DNA from: DAOPMC01 sp035392025
GTDB lineage: Bacteria; Bacillota_I; Bacilli_A; RF39; UBA660
DNA: 30,006 nt
NCBI GenBank assembly: GCA_035392025.1
Contig: DAOPMC010000015.1
Coordinates: forward strand, 1-30,006
Direction: 5' to 3'
A program made the translations under genes and the position numbers. Position 1 is the stretch's first letter. Each line of letters opens with the position of its first letter. This document shows positions 1-7,177 of the stretch, one piece after another. The notes under the pieces were generated by a model, which saw only the letters and a program-made list of their open reading frames with translations, was not told the origin of the DNA and did no database searches.

Positions 1-103
1 ATAATAAATCGCTTTTGTATATAGGTTGATGTCTCACATCAATTGTAACATTACATAAATTTTAATGAAATTTATATTGCATTGATAAAACTAATAGTAT
101 AAA

Positions 104-112
104 TGATATAAT
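104..112 (+). promoter_or_regulatory. Extended -10 promoter for the WYL regulator
   Basis: TGATATAAT is an extended -10 element (TG at 104-105, TATAAT at 107-112), 21 nt before the ATG. A weak -35 candidate TTGATA sits at 82-87 with a long 19-nt spacer, so the extended -10 probably carries recognition. The same element recurs before other genes in the window. The remaining upstream DNA (1-100) holds no ORF I can support. Confidence 0.6.
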
Positions 113-132
113 AAAATAAAGGAAGTGAAAAA

Positions 133-726
133 ATGGGCAAAATATCAAATACAATTCAAATGTTAAACTATTTGAATACGGGAAATAAATATACCGTGAA
201 GGAACTCTCAGAAAAAATAGGCATTACTGAACGTATGGTTAGATATTATAAAGTAGAATTAGAGCAGGCAGGAATTCCAATAGAAACATTTATGGGACCG
301 AATGGAGGATATTACATACTAAATATTAAAAACCAATATAACCATTTTAATAAATATGATCTTCAATTGCTAGAAAATGTTAATACGGTATTAGAAAAAT
401 TAGGATATGAAGATATTGTAAAATATAAGAAATTAATTAATAAAATTAAATTTGCGAGTGATGTAGAAGAGGAAAAGAGTAAATACTTTTTGGATAATGG
501 GACTAATGATAAATCTGAATTATATTTTACTTTAAATGATGCAATTTCAAATAAAATGCCACTAAAAATATTATATAGGAACTTAAAGCAAGAATGGCAA
601 GAAAGAATAATTCATCCTTTACAAATATTTAATTATGATAATAAATTTTACGTAACAGCATATTGCGAACTTAGAGATGATATTAGACATTTTGAAATTA
701 ACAGAATAAAGTTAAACAACAAATAA
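133..726 (+). CDS. HTH and WYL-domain transcriptional regulator
   Basis: A DNA-binding regulator of the DeoR-like HTH/WYL type. Residues about 5-60 form a helix-turn-helix (VKELSEKIGITERMVRYY) followed by the GGYY turn of the winged helix. Residues about 140-195 match a WYL ligand-sensing domain (ILYRN, HPLQIFNYDNKFYVTAYC, HFEINRI). At 197 aa it is shorter than usual WYL regulators (about 300 aa) and lacks the C-terminal WCX extension. The RBS GGAAG at 121-125 supports the ATG. WYL regulators often bind nucleotides or nucleic acids and frequently control defence or stress genes (family knowledge). Its place before a module of nucleotide-like enzymes suggests it controls them (inference), although the next gene has its own -10. 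Confidence 0.85.
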   Translation: MGKISNTIQMLNYLNTGNKYTVKELSEKIGITERMVRYYKVELEQAGIPIETFMGPNGGYYILNIKNQYNHFNKYDLQLLENVNTVLEKLGYEDIVKYKKLINKIKFASDVEEEKSKYFLDNGTNDKSELYFTLNDAISNKMPLKILYRNLKQEWQERIIHPLQIFNYDNKFYVTAYCELRDDIRHFEINRIKLNNK

Positions 727-752
727 TTTAGACATAATATTGCCTATATATA

Positions 753-761
753 TGATATAAT
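753..761 (+). promoter_or_regulatory. Extended -10 promoter for the HAD/PRTase/PfkB genes
   Basis: TGATATAAT (TG 753-754, TATAAT 756-761) lies 22 nt before the ATG at 784. No good -35 is seen at the right distance. It would drive the three tightly packed genes that follow. Confidence 0.55.
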
Positions 762-783
762 AGATTTGCAAGAGGTGATATTT

Positions 784-1263
784 ATGTCTAATCAAAAAAT
801 ATTTATTGATTTTGATGGAGTAATATTTGATACAGAAAAAAGAGTTGTTGAAAGAAAAAAACAAAATCCAGCTATAAGTTGGGATGATTTTTTTGAAAAA
901 CTAGATTGGTTTGAATTACTAGATGAATCAAAAGTAATCAATAATGCTATCGATTATATTTTAGAGGGACAAGCTAAATCTAAACAAATTTCTATTTTAA
1001 CTAAAATACATACTTTGGTTGAAATGGAGGCAAAAGTAAAAGCATTAAGGAGTAGGAAAGTAGAAGTACCAATTTTGTTTGTTCCACCACACGTGAAAAA
1101 AAGTCAAATATATTTACCAAATAACAGAGAAATTCTAATTGATGATAGTATTAAAAATTTAATTGATTGGGAACAAAAAGGTGGAAAGAGTATTTACTTT
1201 AATGAATATTTAGATTCTATTGGTCAGTTTGAAACTGTAAAAACTTTGAGCAGAATTTTATAG
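784..1263 (+). CDS. HAD-superfamily phosphatase, 5'-nucleotidase-like
   Basis: A small (159 aa) haloacid dehalogenase-fold protein. Motif I is IDFDGV, with the nucleophile and acid/base Asp at residues 9 and 11. The C-terminal motif IV reads LIDDS. The small size and the lack of a clear large cap resemble deoxynucleotidase or small-phosphatase subfamilies, but the substrate cannot be read from sequence. The start is set at ATG 784 because AGAGGTGAT lies just before it; an in-frame TTG at 766 would place the RBS inside the gene. It is 9 nt from the next gene, which has a second HAD domain, so both probably act on phosphorylated intermediates of one pathway (inference). Confidence 0.72.
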   Translation: MSNQKIFIDFDGVIFDTEKRVVERKKQNPAISWDDFFEKLDWFELLDESKVINNAIDYILEGQAKSKQISILTKIHTLVEMEAKVKALRSRKVEVPILFVPPHVKKSQIYLPNNREILIDDSIKNLIDWEQKGGKSIYFNEYLDSIGQFETVKTLSRIL

Positions 1264-1272
1264 GAGATTTTT

Positions 1273-3606
1273 ATGATAAGTGAAGAATTATTGAACAATT
1301 ATAAAAAAACACTACAACAAAAATATAATGCGGTATGCTTTGATATTGATGGTACATTAACAGAAAATAACTCAACAAAGATAGATTCTCGTGTTTTACC
1401 AATATTAGCAAATATGTTAAAAAAACATATTCCAGTAGTTTTTATCACAGGTAGAGGTGAGACTGGACTAAATGATTTATTAAGTGATATTATTTATGAT
1501 TTAAAAAATAAATACAGTGTTACTGAAAAACAATTGTTAAAAATGTATGCACTTACTAATGATGGTGCAAGGATATTCATGACTAGTGATGGCAGTGAAA
1601 AACTTTTTAATATTAGTGAATATATATCATCTAAAGAAGATATTATTAAATTAGAAGAATTAAATGAAAAAATTATTGCTTTATTAAATTCATCTATTTT
1701 AAATGAACACTGTAAGGTTACTTATTCAATAGACTATAAAACAAACGCTATAATAAATATAAGAGTAATGATTTTGAACGATAGCTTAGAATCTAATAAT
1801 GAGATAATAAGAATTATTAATTCATTAATAAGAGATTCACAAAACTCTAACTTAAACTTAACAATAGGAAAGCATAATGGCAAACAAGTTTTACAAATAG
1901 GTACCGCTACTAAAAATAAAGCTATACAAATTGCCGAGAGGATGATAGGAATTCCACAAAATTCAATGCTTCGAATTGGAGATTGTGGTGATCAATTTGG
2001 AAACGATTATTCTATGTTAAATTGTCCACAAGGATTTAGCGTTGAAAAAACAAGTGGTGATTTAGATAAATGTTTTCCAGTTATTGAAAATGGAAAAATA
2101 ATAACTGGTGTAAATGGTACTTTAAGTTTATTAAAAAAAGTAAAATTATTGCCTACAATTTGTTTGGAACATGCTGTACAAGGTGAGTATGCAAGAGCTT
2201 ATGCTAAAGTGGAAAAGAAAATGACACAAGGAAAAAATAATAAAATTATATATTTTAATAATTTCATTAATAATAAATTTCAGACTGTAGATGGAATAAC
2301 TAGCTTATTTGATTCGTCAAGTGGAAGCATAAAAATCCCTATGTATGAATGGATTACTATACCAGATAATAATCCACTAAAACAACTATGGCTTACATGT
2401 AACGATTCTAGTTTGTGCTATTCCATGTATGATAATGAAAATATATTATTAAGAGGTTCTGGTATATATTATTATTTTTTATCCCAAAGAATTCATGACG
2501 AAAATACACGAGAAGATATAACGACTAAAGAAATGATATATGAATGGTTAAATAATAATATGGAATTTTTTTCAAAGTCTTTAATAGCAATTAATAATAC
2601 CTCAGATATAAACGACTTAAATAATACCAAAATGATATTAGGTTTAATCGATAACATTAGAAATTATTTATTGATTTTATTAAATCAACAAATCGTTAGT
2701 AATGATATAGAAAAAAATGTAATGGCTAACTTAGAAACATTAGCTAAAGATTCATTAATGTATGAACTCTATAATAATTTAATAACGACTGAAAAATTAA
2801 TGAAAAATATTTCGTTCAATGAAAACTATAAAATTAATAGTATCGATGTAGAAAATTTAATTAAAAATACGATTTTAATTACTAATGAGTTTAGATTGGA
2901 ATTTAATAAACAAACTGACAAAGAAAATTATTCTAAAGATTTTAGAGCATATAGAGAAATAGATAATTTTGCAGAAAACTTTATTACTTGCTATTTAACA
3001 CTACAAAAAGATTCTAATATTTTTAATAAAGGCATTTGTGGAGTATGCTATGGTGGTTTAGAACTTCCAATTATAATGAAGTCAATAGATGATAGAATAA
3101 ATGATGTTTCTATATTAAAATTTAATAAGAATGTAACAGGGTATGCTAAAAAACAATCGTTAGAATTAAGATTTTTTGATATTTCTAAAACTGGTGGTAT
3201 CGAAATTTTTGAAATCGACAAACAAAAAGAATATATTATATTGGATGATAACTTATTAACTGGTAAAACAATGCAACTGGCTATAACTACTTTTTATGAC
3301 ATAGGAATTAATGTTGATAAAATAGTGGCTGTAAGATATCCAGGAGTAAATAGAATTAGTCAAATGTTCATGCCAAATCATGGAGCAGTTGATTATAGGC
3401 ATTTCTTTAATTTTATAGAAGGTTTATATTTTTCAAGTCCATATAGTTGGAGGGATCCATATAGTAAAAACCCGTATGAAGATTCGTTGGGGATTTTTGA
3501 TTTGAACAGAAGAAAAATACTAGAATGTTTAGCAAAAAATGGTGACTATTCTAAAAAGAGTGAAGTTATATATGTAAAAAGGATGGTAAAAAATGAGAAT
3601 AATTAG
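1273..3606 (+). CDS. HAD phosphatase - phosphoribosyltransferase fusion
   Basis: A 777-residue two-domain enzyme. Residues 1-~290 form a HAD (Cof/sucrose-phosphatase-like) phosphatase: motif I FDIDGT with D24 and D26, motif II FITGRG near 60, and motif IV RIGDCGDQFGNDYSML near 235-250. A helical middle of about 250 residues has no motif I recognise. Residues ~570-740 look like a type I phosphoribosyltransferase, with the PRPP-binding loop ILDDNLLTGKT (DD at 658-659). PRTases move ribose-5-phosphate from PRPP to a base or release a base. The fusion implies a phosphoribosylated intermediate that is also dephosphorylated (inference). The RBS GGAG is 6 nt before the ATG, and the gene overlaps the next by 14 nt, so translation is likely coupled. 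I do not recognise a named family with this architecture. Confidence 0.78.
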   Translation: MISEELLNNYKKTLQQKYNAVCFDIDGTLTENNSTKIDSRVLPILANMLKKHIPVVFITGRGETGLNDLLSDIIYDLKNKYSVTEKQLLKMYALTNDGARIFMTSDGSEKLFNISEYISSKEDIIKLEELNEKIIALLNSSILNEHCKVTYSIDYKTNAIINIRVMILNDSLESNNEIIRIINSLIRDSQNSNLNLTIGKHNGKQVLQIGTATKNKAIQIAERMIGIPQNSMLRIGDCGDQFGNDYSMLNCPQGFSVEKTSGDLDKCFPVIENGKIITGVNGTLSLLKKVKLLPTICLEHAVQGEYARAYAKVEKKMTQGKNNKIIYFNNFINNKFQTVDGITSLFDSSSGSIKIPMYEWITIPDNNPLKQLWLTCNDSSLCYSMYDNENILLRGSGIYYYFLSQRIHDENTREDITTKEMIYEWLNNNMEFFSKSLIAINNTSDINDLNNTKMILGLIDNIRNYLLILLNQQIVSNDIEKNVMANLETLAKDSLMYELYNNLITTEKLMKNISFNENYKINSIDVENLIKNTILITNEFRLEFNKQTDKENYSKDFRAYREIDNFAENFITCYLTLQKDSNIFNKGICGVCYGGLELPIIMKSIDDRINDVSILKFNKNVTGYAKKQSLELRFFDISKTGGIEIFEIDKQKEYIILDDNLLTGKTMQLAITTFYDIGINVDKIVAVRYPGVNRISQMFMPNHGAVDYRHFFNFIEGLYFSSPYSWRDPYSKNPYEDSLGIFDLNRRKILECLAKNGDYSKKSEVIYVKRMVKNENN

Positions 3607-5557
3607 TATTGGAGATTTAGTTACAGATTTTTATTATAAAAATGGTAAATTGGTAGGAGTAAATGGTGGAATGACTTCTCATAATATAATTGCAAATATT
3701 GCTAAACTAGGTTTGGAAACAGGTGTTTACGGAGTTTGTGGAGACGATATGGCAGGTACTATAGCAATAAATAGTTTAAAGGAAGTCGGAACAAATATTG
3801 ATAATGTAAAAATAATTGAAAATATAAACACACGTTGTTTTCACGTTTCATATCAAGAATTAAATGGTAAATTAGAGTTTACTTCAAAAAAGAGATGCCC
3901 TTTTTGTAATATAAAAAGATGGTATGAAGAAAGTAAAATAGAACCAAACGATATTTTGAAACAAATTAACACTGATGATGTTTTGATTTTTGATAATTTA
4001 AATAAGAAAAATCAAACTATTATAGATAATTGTGATAATAAAAAAATGCTAGATTTGGGACAATATTTTGAATTAGAAGATTACAATGATAATGATATTG
4101 TAGAAAAAATTAAAAATAAATTTGATTTTATAAATTTAAATGAACGAGTTGAAAAATATTTAAAAAATAGATTTTCTATAAAATCATTGGAAGATATATA
4201 TAATATACTACATCCTAAAATGATAATTGTAACTAGAGGGAAAAAAGGTTCAGATTTTGTTTTTGATAATAATAAAGTCAATAAAGAGTTAAGTAATCCT
4301 GAGGTAGAAGTTGACCCAACAGGAGCTGGTGATGCATTTTTTTCAATGTTTATTAGTGAATATATAAAAAATAACTATATTATTGATTATAAATTTATTG
4401 ATTCAACTTTTGAAAAAGCAACCAAACTTACAAAAAAGGTTGTAAAAAAGTTTGGTGCAAGAGGGCATATACAAAATTTATATAAAATAAAAAAAGTGCA
4501 AGATGCTTGTACTTGCAGTTATTTTGATATTTTATTAAGAAAACAAATAAAAAGATGTAATATAAATATCAACAATTTAGAAACAAGAATAATTAACGCT
4601 ATTAATAGTAGTGCTTATGATAAGTTATCTAAAATGGATTTTAGAAGTTTGAATAATAGTATTTTTGTTGGAACTGGTGGTTCTTTTGCAGGTGCAAAAT
4701 TTTCATCAAAACTTATTAATCATTTATATGGAATAAACACAATTGCTTTATATCCTAGAGACCTATATTATAGAAACAATAATAGTGTTGATTCGGTATT
4801 CTTATTCACTTACTCAGGAACTACAAATGATTTGCTTGTTGGTGCAAGTTTAATCGACAATAAAAATAAATATATTATAACAAAAGGTGAATTACAAAAA
4901 GTTGTAACAAAAACCGGAATATCTAAAAACAATGTTATTTCATATCGAACAGGGACCAATAAAGGAAAAGAAAGAGGTTTTCTATCATTTGAAGGTGCTT
5001 TAGCACCTGCTAGTTTATTTTTAAAATTATATTTTGAAAATAAATCAAGAAATGATGTTGAAGGTTTTATTAGAGACGGTATAAGTTATTGGAAAAATTA
5101 CTTTGATAAATATTTTAAAGAAAATAAAAAAGTGCTAAAAGAATTTTTAAAAGAAGGAAATAGTTTTAATATTTTTACAGGAGATTTTACTGAGTCTGCT
5201 AGTAGTGATTTAGAAAGTAAAATAGTTGAGTCTGGTATATATAATTGCTTAATTCATGAAAAGAAAAATTTTTCACATGGAAGATTTATCAATTATGAAC
5301 ATTTTAGTCATAATAAAAATATTTATTTTAAACAAAAAAATACAAGTTTATATGAGGAAAAGTTATTGGAATACTTAGAAAAAGATCAGAATTTAATAAT
5401 TGAAAGTAGATATGATGGAATATTATGTGAGTATGATTTATTAATTGCATCTCAATATCTGATATATTATATATCAAATTATTTAAATATAGATATTTCA
5501 AAACCTACGTATAACGAAGATGCAATGAAAATTTATTTTTATAAAGGTGAACTATAG
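3593..5557 (+). CDS. PfkB/ribokinase-family kinase - SIS domain fusion
   Basis: A 654-residue fusion. Residues 1-~300 are a PfkB carbohydrate/nucleoside kinase: N-terminal ISIGDLVTDF, substrate-site GVNGGMTSHNI, and signature DPTGAGDAF (241-249) with catalytic D247. Residues ~355-600 are a SIS (sugar isomerase) domain with GTGGSFAGA (360 onward) and TYSGTTND (406 onward), the usual phosphosugar-binding loops. The kinase part carries unusual Cys pairs: CPFC (102/105) and CTC (306/308, in the linker). The protein may phosphorylate a sugar or nucleoside and bind or isomerise the phosphosugar. Overlap with the HAD-PRTase gene argues for one pathway with PRPP chemistry. The substrate is unknown. 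Confidence 0.82.
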   Translation: MRIISIGDLVTDFYYKNGKLVGVNGGMTSHNIIANIAKLGLETGVYGVCGDDMAGTIAINSLKEVGTNIDNVKIIENINTRCFHVSYQELNGKLEFTSKKRCPFCNIKRWYEESKIEPNDILKQINTDDVLIFDNLNKKNQTIIDNCDNKKMLDLGQYFELEDYNDNDIVEKIKNKFDFINLNERVEKYLKNRFSIKSLEDIYNILHPKMIIVTRGKKGSDFVFDNNKVNKELSNPEVEVDPTGAGDAFFSMFISEYIKNNYIIDYKFIDSTFEKATKLTKKVVKKFGARGHIQNLYKIKKVQDACTCSYFDILLRKQIKRCNININNLETRIINAINSSAYDKLSKMDFRSLNNSIFVGTGGSFAGAKFSSKLINHLYGINTIALYPRDLYYRNNNSVDSVFLFTYSGTTNDLLVGASLIDNKNKYIITKGELQKVVTKTGISKNNVISYRTGTNKGKERGFLSFEGALAPASLFLKLYFENKSRNDVEGFIRDGISYWKNYFDKYFKENKKVLKEFLKEGNSFNIFTGDFTESASSDLESKIVESGIYNCLIHEKKNFSHGRFINYEHFSHNKNIYFKQKNTSLYEEKLLEYLEKDQNLIIESRYDGILCEYDLLIASQYLIYYISNYLNIDISKPTYNEDAMKIYFYKGEL

Positions 5558-5572
5558 AATGTTTTTGATAGA

Positions 5573-5603
5573 TTTAGAAATACTACGTTGTTAAATTTCT
5601 AAA
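5573..5603. other. Hairpin after the PfkB-SIS gene
   Basis: A 9-bp inverted repeat (TTTAGAAAT at 5573-5581, ATTTCTAAA at 5595-5603) with a 13-nt loop lies just after the operon. No T-run follows on either strand, so it is at most a weak terminator or mRNA 3'-end stabiliser. Confidence 0.35.
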
Positions 5604-5625
5604 ATTATAGTATAATTTTAATGCA

Positions 5626-5648
5626 AGTATATTTTAAAGAAATATACT
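5626..5648. repeat. Perfect AT-rich inverted repeat
   Basis: AGTATATT (5626-5633) and AATATACT (5641-5648) are perfectly complementary with a 7-nt loop. It is one of several palindromes in the gene-poor stretch 5558-6064. Just after it, TGTGTGCAA occurs twice within about 22 nt (near 5694-5715). Confidence 0.5.
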
Positions 5649-5740
5649 AAAATTAGTTTATATTTTAGAGAACGAATGGTGCAATGATAACAATGTGTGC
5701 AATTTGTGTGCAAAAAATAAAAAATACATAGTACTATATG

Positions 5741-5824
5741 TACTATATATATCGTATAGTACCAATTCTTCTCAGACCCATTTATCCTTGAAAAACTTAT
5801 AATGCTATATATATCGCATAGTAC
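5741..5824. repeat. Pair of 22-bp palindromic repeats
   Basis: Copies at 5741-5762 and 5803-5824 share the core CTATATATATCG flanked by ATAGTAC and differ at two positions. One copy has TAC before and GTA after the core start; the other has TGC and GCA. The two differences are complementary, so a possible stem is kept. The stretch 5558-6064 holds these repeats, a SEC-C remnant, short direct repeats and the promoter of the next gene, but no intact gene I can support. Confidence 0.5.
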
Positions 5825-5891
5825 TATATATACTAAAGAAGGACGAACATGTGGGAGTGGTCGCAAGTATAAGCAATGTTGTGGTAAATAA
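5802..5891 (+). pseudogene. SEC-C zinc-finger tail remnant
   Basis: A 29-codon frame from ATG 5802 ends in KEGRTCGSGRKYKQCCGK and stop. The last 16 residues match the end of SEC-C motifs (family pattern GR-NDPCPCGSGKKYKKCCG), but the segment with the first cysteine is missing, leaving three of the four zinc ligands. The first 12 codons come from the palindromic repeat and look non-native. SEC-C tails end SecA and many other proteins, so the parent cannot be fixed. SecA is often encoded just before prfB in Firmicutes, and prfB lies 5.8 kb downstream on the same strand. The link is only suggestive. Confidence 0.6.
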
Positions 5892-5963
5892 CTCGTAAAG
5901 TCCCATAAATAAAGGAAAAACGCGAGTTTTTCTTTTTAACAAAAAATAGGCAAAAATATGGGC

Positions 5964-5982
5964 TGGAGCCATTTTGGAGCCA
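5964..5982 (+). repeat. Tandem TGGAGCCA direct repeat
   Basis: TGGAGCCA occurs at 5964-5971 and 5975-5982, separated by TTT. Short tandem repeats of this sort can mark recombination or insertion scars, but no integrase or duplicated flank is visible in the window. Confidence 0.45.
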
Positions 5983-6031
5983 CTTTAATTTTAATATTTG
6001 GCTACATAAGTAAAAATATATTATAGTTTTA

Positions 6032-6040
6032 TGGTATAAT
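6032..6040 (+). promoter_or_regulatory. Extended -10 promoter for the first GNAT gene
   Basis: TGGTATAAT (TG 6032-6033, TATAAT 6035-6040) is an extended -10, 24 nt before the ATG at 6065. No convincing -35 is seen. It starts transcription out of the repeat-rich intergenic stretch into two GNAT genes. Confidence 0.6.
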
Positions 6041-6064
6041 TGTATATGAAAGTTGGTGATAAAG

Positions 6065-6541
6065 ATGGATTATGAAATAATCGATGTGAAGCAGGAAGAA
6101 AAAGAAAAGTTATATAAATTACTACAATATGCTTTATATGATGGTTCACAATACATTGATAATGATATAAATGATGATTGTATATTTGAGTACAGATGGT
6201 TTGATAATTATTTTACTGACGCAGATCGAAATGCATATTTTGTTAAAAGTGGAAATGCCTATGTAGGAATGGTTATGGTAAATGAAAATTTAAAATTTAA
6301 TAAAGATGGTAAGTGTATCGCTGAATTCTTAATAATGCCAAGTTTTAGAAGAAACCATATAGGCAAAAAAGTCGCCTATGAAATATTTGAAAAATTTAAA
6401 GGTGATTGGGAAGTTCAACCAATGGAAAATAATCCTATTGCATATTCCTTTTGGAAGAATATCATATCAGAATATACAAACGGTAATTATATAACTAAAA
6501 AAGATGGAACAGAGGATGTATTCATTTTTAATAATAAATAG
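6065..6541 (+). CDS. GNAT-family N-acetyltransferase
   Basis: A 158-residue GNAT-fold acyltransferase using acetyl-CoA. The acetyl-CoA loop is visible as RRNHIGKKVAYEIF near residues 98-111, after the beta-4 strand CIAEFLIMPSF. The C-terminal half has NPIAYSFWKNI, the usual alpha-4/beta-5 region. The substrate is unknown. ATG 6065 is chosen because GGTGAT lies 6 nt upstream; in-frame TTG 6053 and GTG 6056 fall in the RBS itself. The next GNAT gene follows after 12 nt, so the two are probably cotranscribed. Clusters of diverse acetyltransferases like this are common in accessory DNA of low-GC bacteria. Confidence 0.85.
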   Translation: MDYEIIDVKQEEKEKLYKLLQYALYDGSQYIDNDINDDCIFEYRWFDNYFTDADRNAYFVKSGNAYVGMVMVNENLKFNKDGKCIAEFLIMPSFRRNHIGKKVAYEIFEKFKGDWEVQPMENNPIAYSFWKNIISEYTNGNYITKKDGTEDVFIFNNK

Positions 6542-6553
6542 AGGTGTTTATTT

Positions 6554-7036
6554 ATGCAAATAGTAGAATATGAAGACAAATATTTAGAGGATGTTAAAAA
6601 CTTATTGGTGGAACTTGAAGAATACATTGTATCAATTGATAAAGATCGTTTAGATCAAGTTCATCCTGAATATAGAGAAAAAATGGCAATTCTAGATTTA
6701 AATGAAGTTAACAAAAACAATGGAAAATGTTATTTGGCAGTAGAAAATAATAAAGCAATTGGCTTAATCATGGGATGCATATTTCCTTATGATGAATATG
6801 ATTATCTAGACTATAAATGCCCTAAAAGAGGAGAAATTACAGAATTAATCGTTACATATAAAATTAGAAGTAAAGGTATAGGAAAAGAACTAATAAATAA
6901 AATGGAAGAATACTTTAAATCCGTTGGATGTGAATATGTAATAGTTGATGTATTTGCTTATAATGATATTGGTAAGAATTTTTATAATAAGAAAAACTAC
7001 CATACAAGAATGGAAACAATGATAAAGAAAATATAA
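6554..7036 (+). CDS. GNAT-family N-acetyltransferase
   Basis: A 160-residue GNAT protein. The acetyl-CoA signature is ITELIVTYKIRSKGIGKELI at about residues 94-113, and DVFAYNDIGKNFYNKKNYHT near the end is the typical C-terminal GNAT strand and helix. GAGGTG lies 7 nt before the ATG. The sequence does not show whether it acts on a protein N-terminus, a small amine or a drug. It is not similar enough to its two GNAT neighbours to suggest recent tandem duplication. Confidence 0.85.
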   Translation: MQIVEYEDKYLEDVKNLLVELEEYIVSIDKDRLDQVHPEYREKMAILDLNEVNKNNGKCYLAVENNKAIGLIMGCIFPYDEYDYLDYKCPKRGEITELIVTYKIRSKGIGKELINKMEEYFKSVGCEYVIVDVFAYNDIGKNFYNKKNYHTRMETMIKKI

Positions 7037-7039
7037 TAT

Positions 7040-7068
7040 TTGACAAAATAATAAATAAAGTGTAGAAT
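7040..7068 (+). promoter_or_regulatory. Sigma-A-type promoter for the AAC(6')-like gene
   Basis: A perfect -35 TTGACA (7040-7045), a 17-nt spacer and TAGAAT (7063-7068, 5 of 6) begin just after the stop of the previous gene. Transcription would start near 7075, giving a leader of about 90 nt before ATG 7165. This is one of only three promoters in the window with a canonical -35; the other two are rRNA promoters. Confidence 0.75.
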
Positions 7069-7111
7069 ATAGGGCAAATTTATATTTTATATTATTAATT
7101 GGAAATTACGG

Positions 7112-7146
7112 AGGAGGAAATAGTTGGTTTACTTTCTCCTTTTTTT
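7112..7146 (+). terminator. Leader hairpin with T-tract, possible attenuator
   Basis: AGGAG (7112-7116) can pair with CTCCT (7136-7140). Inner AA and AGT (7119-7120, 7122-7124) pair with ACTTT, leaving small bulges, and seven T residues follow (7140-7146). It sits inside the leader between the promoter and the AAC(6')-like gene, so termination here would block that gene. The 5' arm is also the strong ribosome-binding site of a 17-codon leader ORF, so ribosome binding and the hairpin exclude each other. Confidence 0.5.
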
Positions 7147-7177
7147 AAGAAAGGGTGTGATGTTATGTGTGATGTAA
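7124..7177 (+). CDS. Candidate 17-residue leader peptide
   Basis: GGAGGAGG (7110-7117) is a near-perfect Shine-Dalgarno, six nt before TTG 7124. The frame runs MVYFLLFLRKGVMLCVM and stops at TAA 7175-7177, just inside the downstream gene, whose ATG is at 7165. It spans the attenuator hairpin. The alternative is that TTG 7099, in frame with the AAC gene, starts a longer AAC protein, but the RBS position fits the short ORF better. Existence and role are inferred. Confidence 0.45.
   Translation: MVYFLLFLRKGVMLCVM

Noticed and set aside
5618..5866. 82-codon minus-strand frame in the intergenic stretch
   Set aside because: It runs through palindromes and the reverse of the SEC-C remnant, has no RBS and an odd composition rich in Tyr, Ile and His.
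5940..5990. Possible tmRNA or tRNA 3' end near the TGGAGCCA repeats
   Set aside because: No acceptor stem, T-arm or CCA context could be found on either strand.
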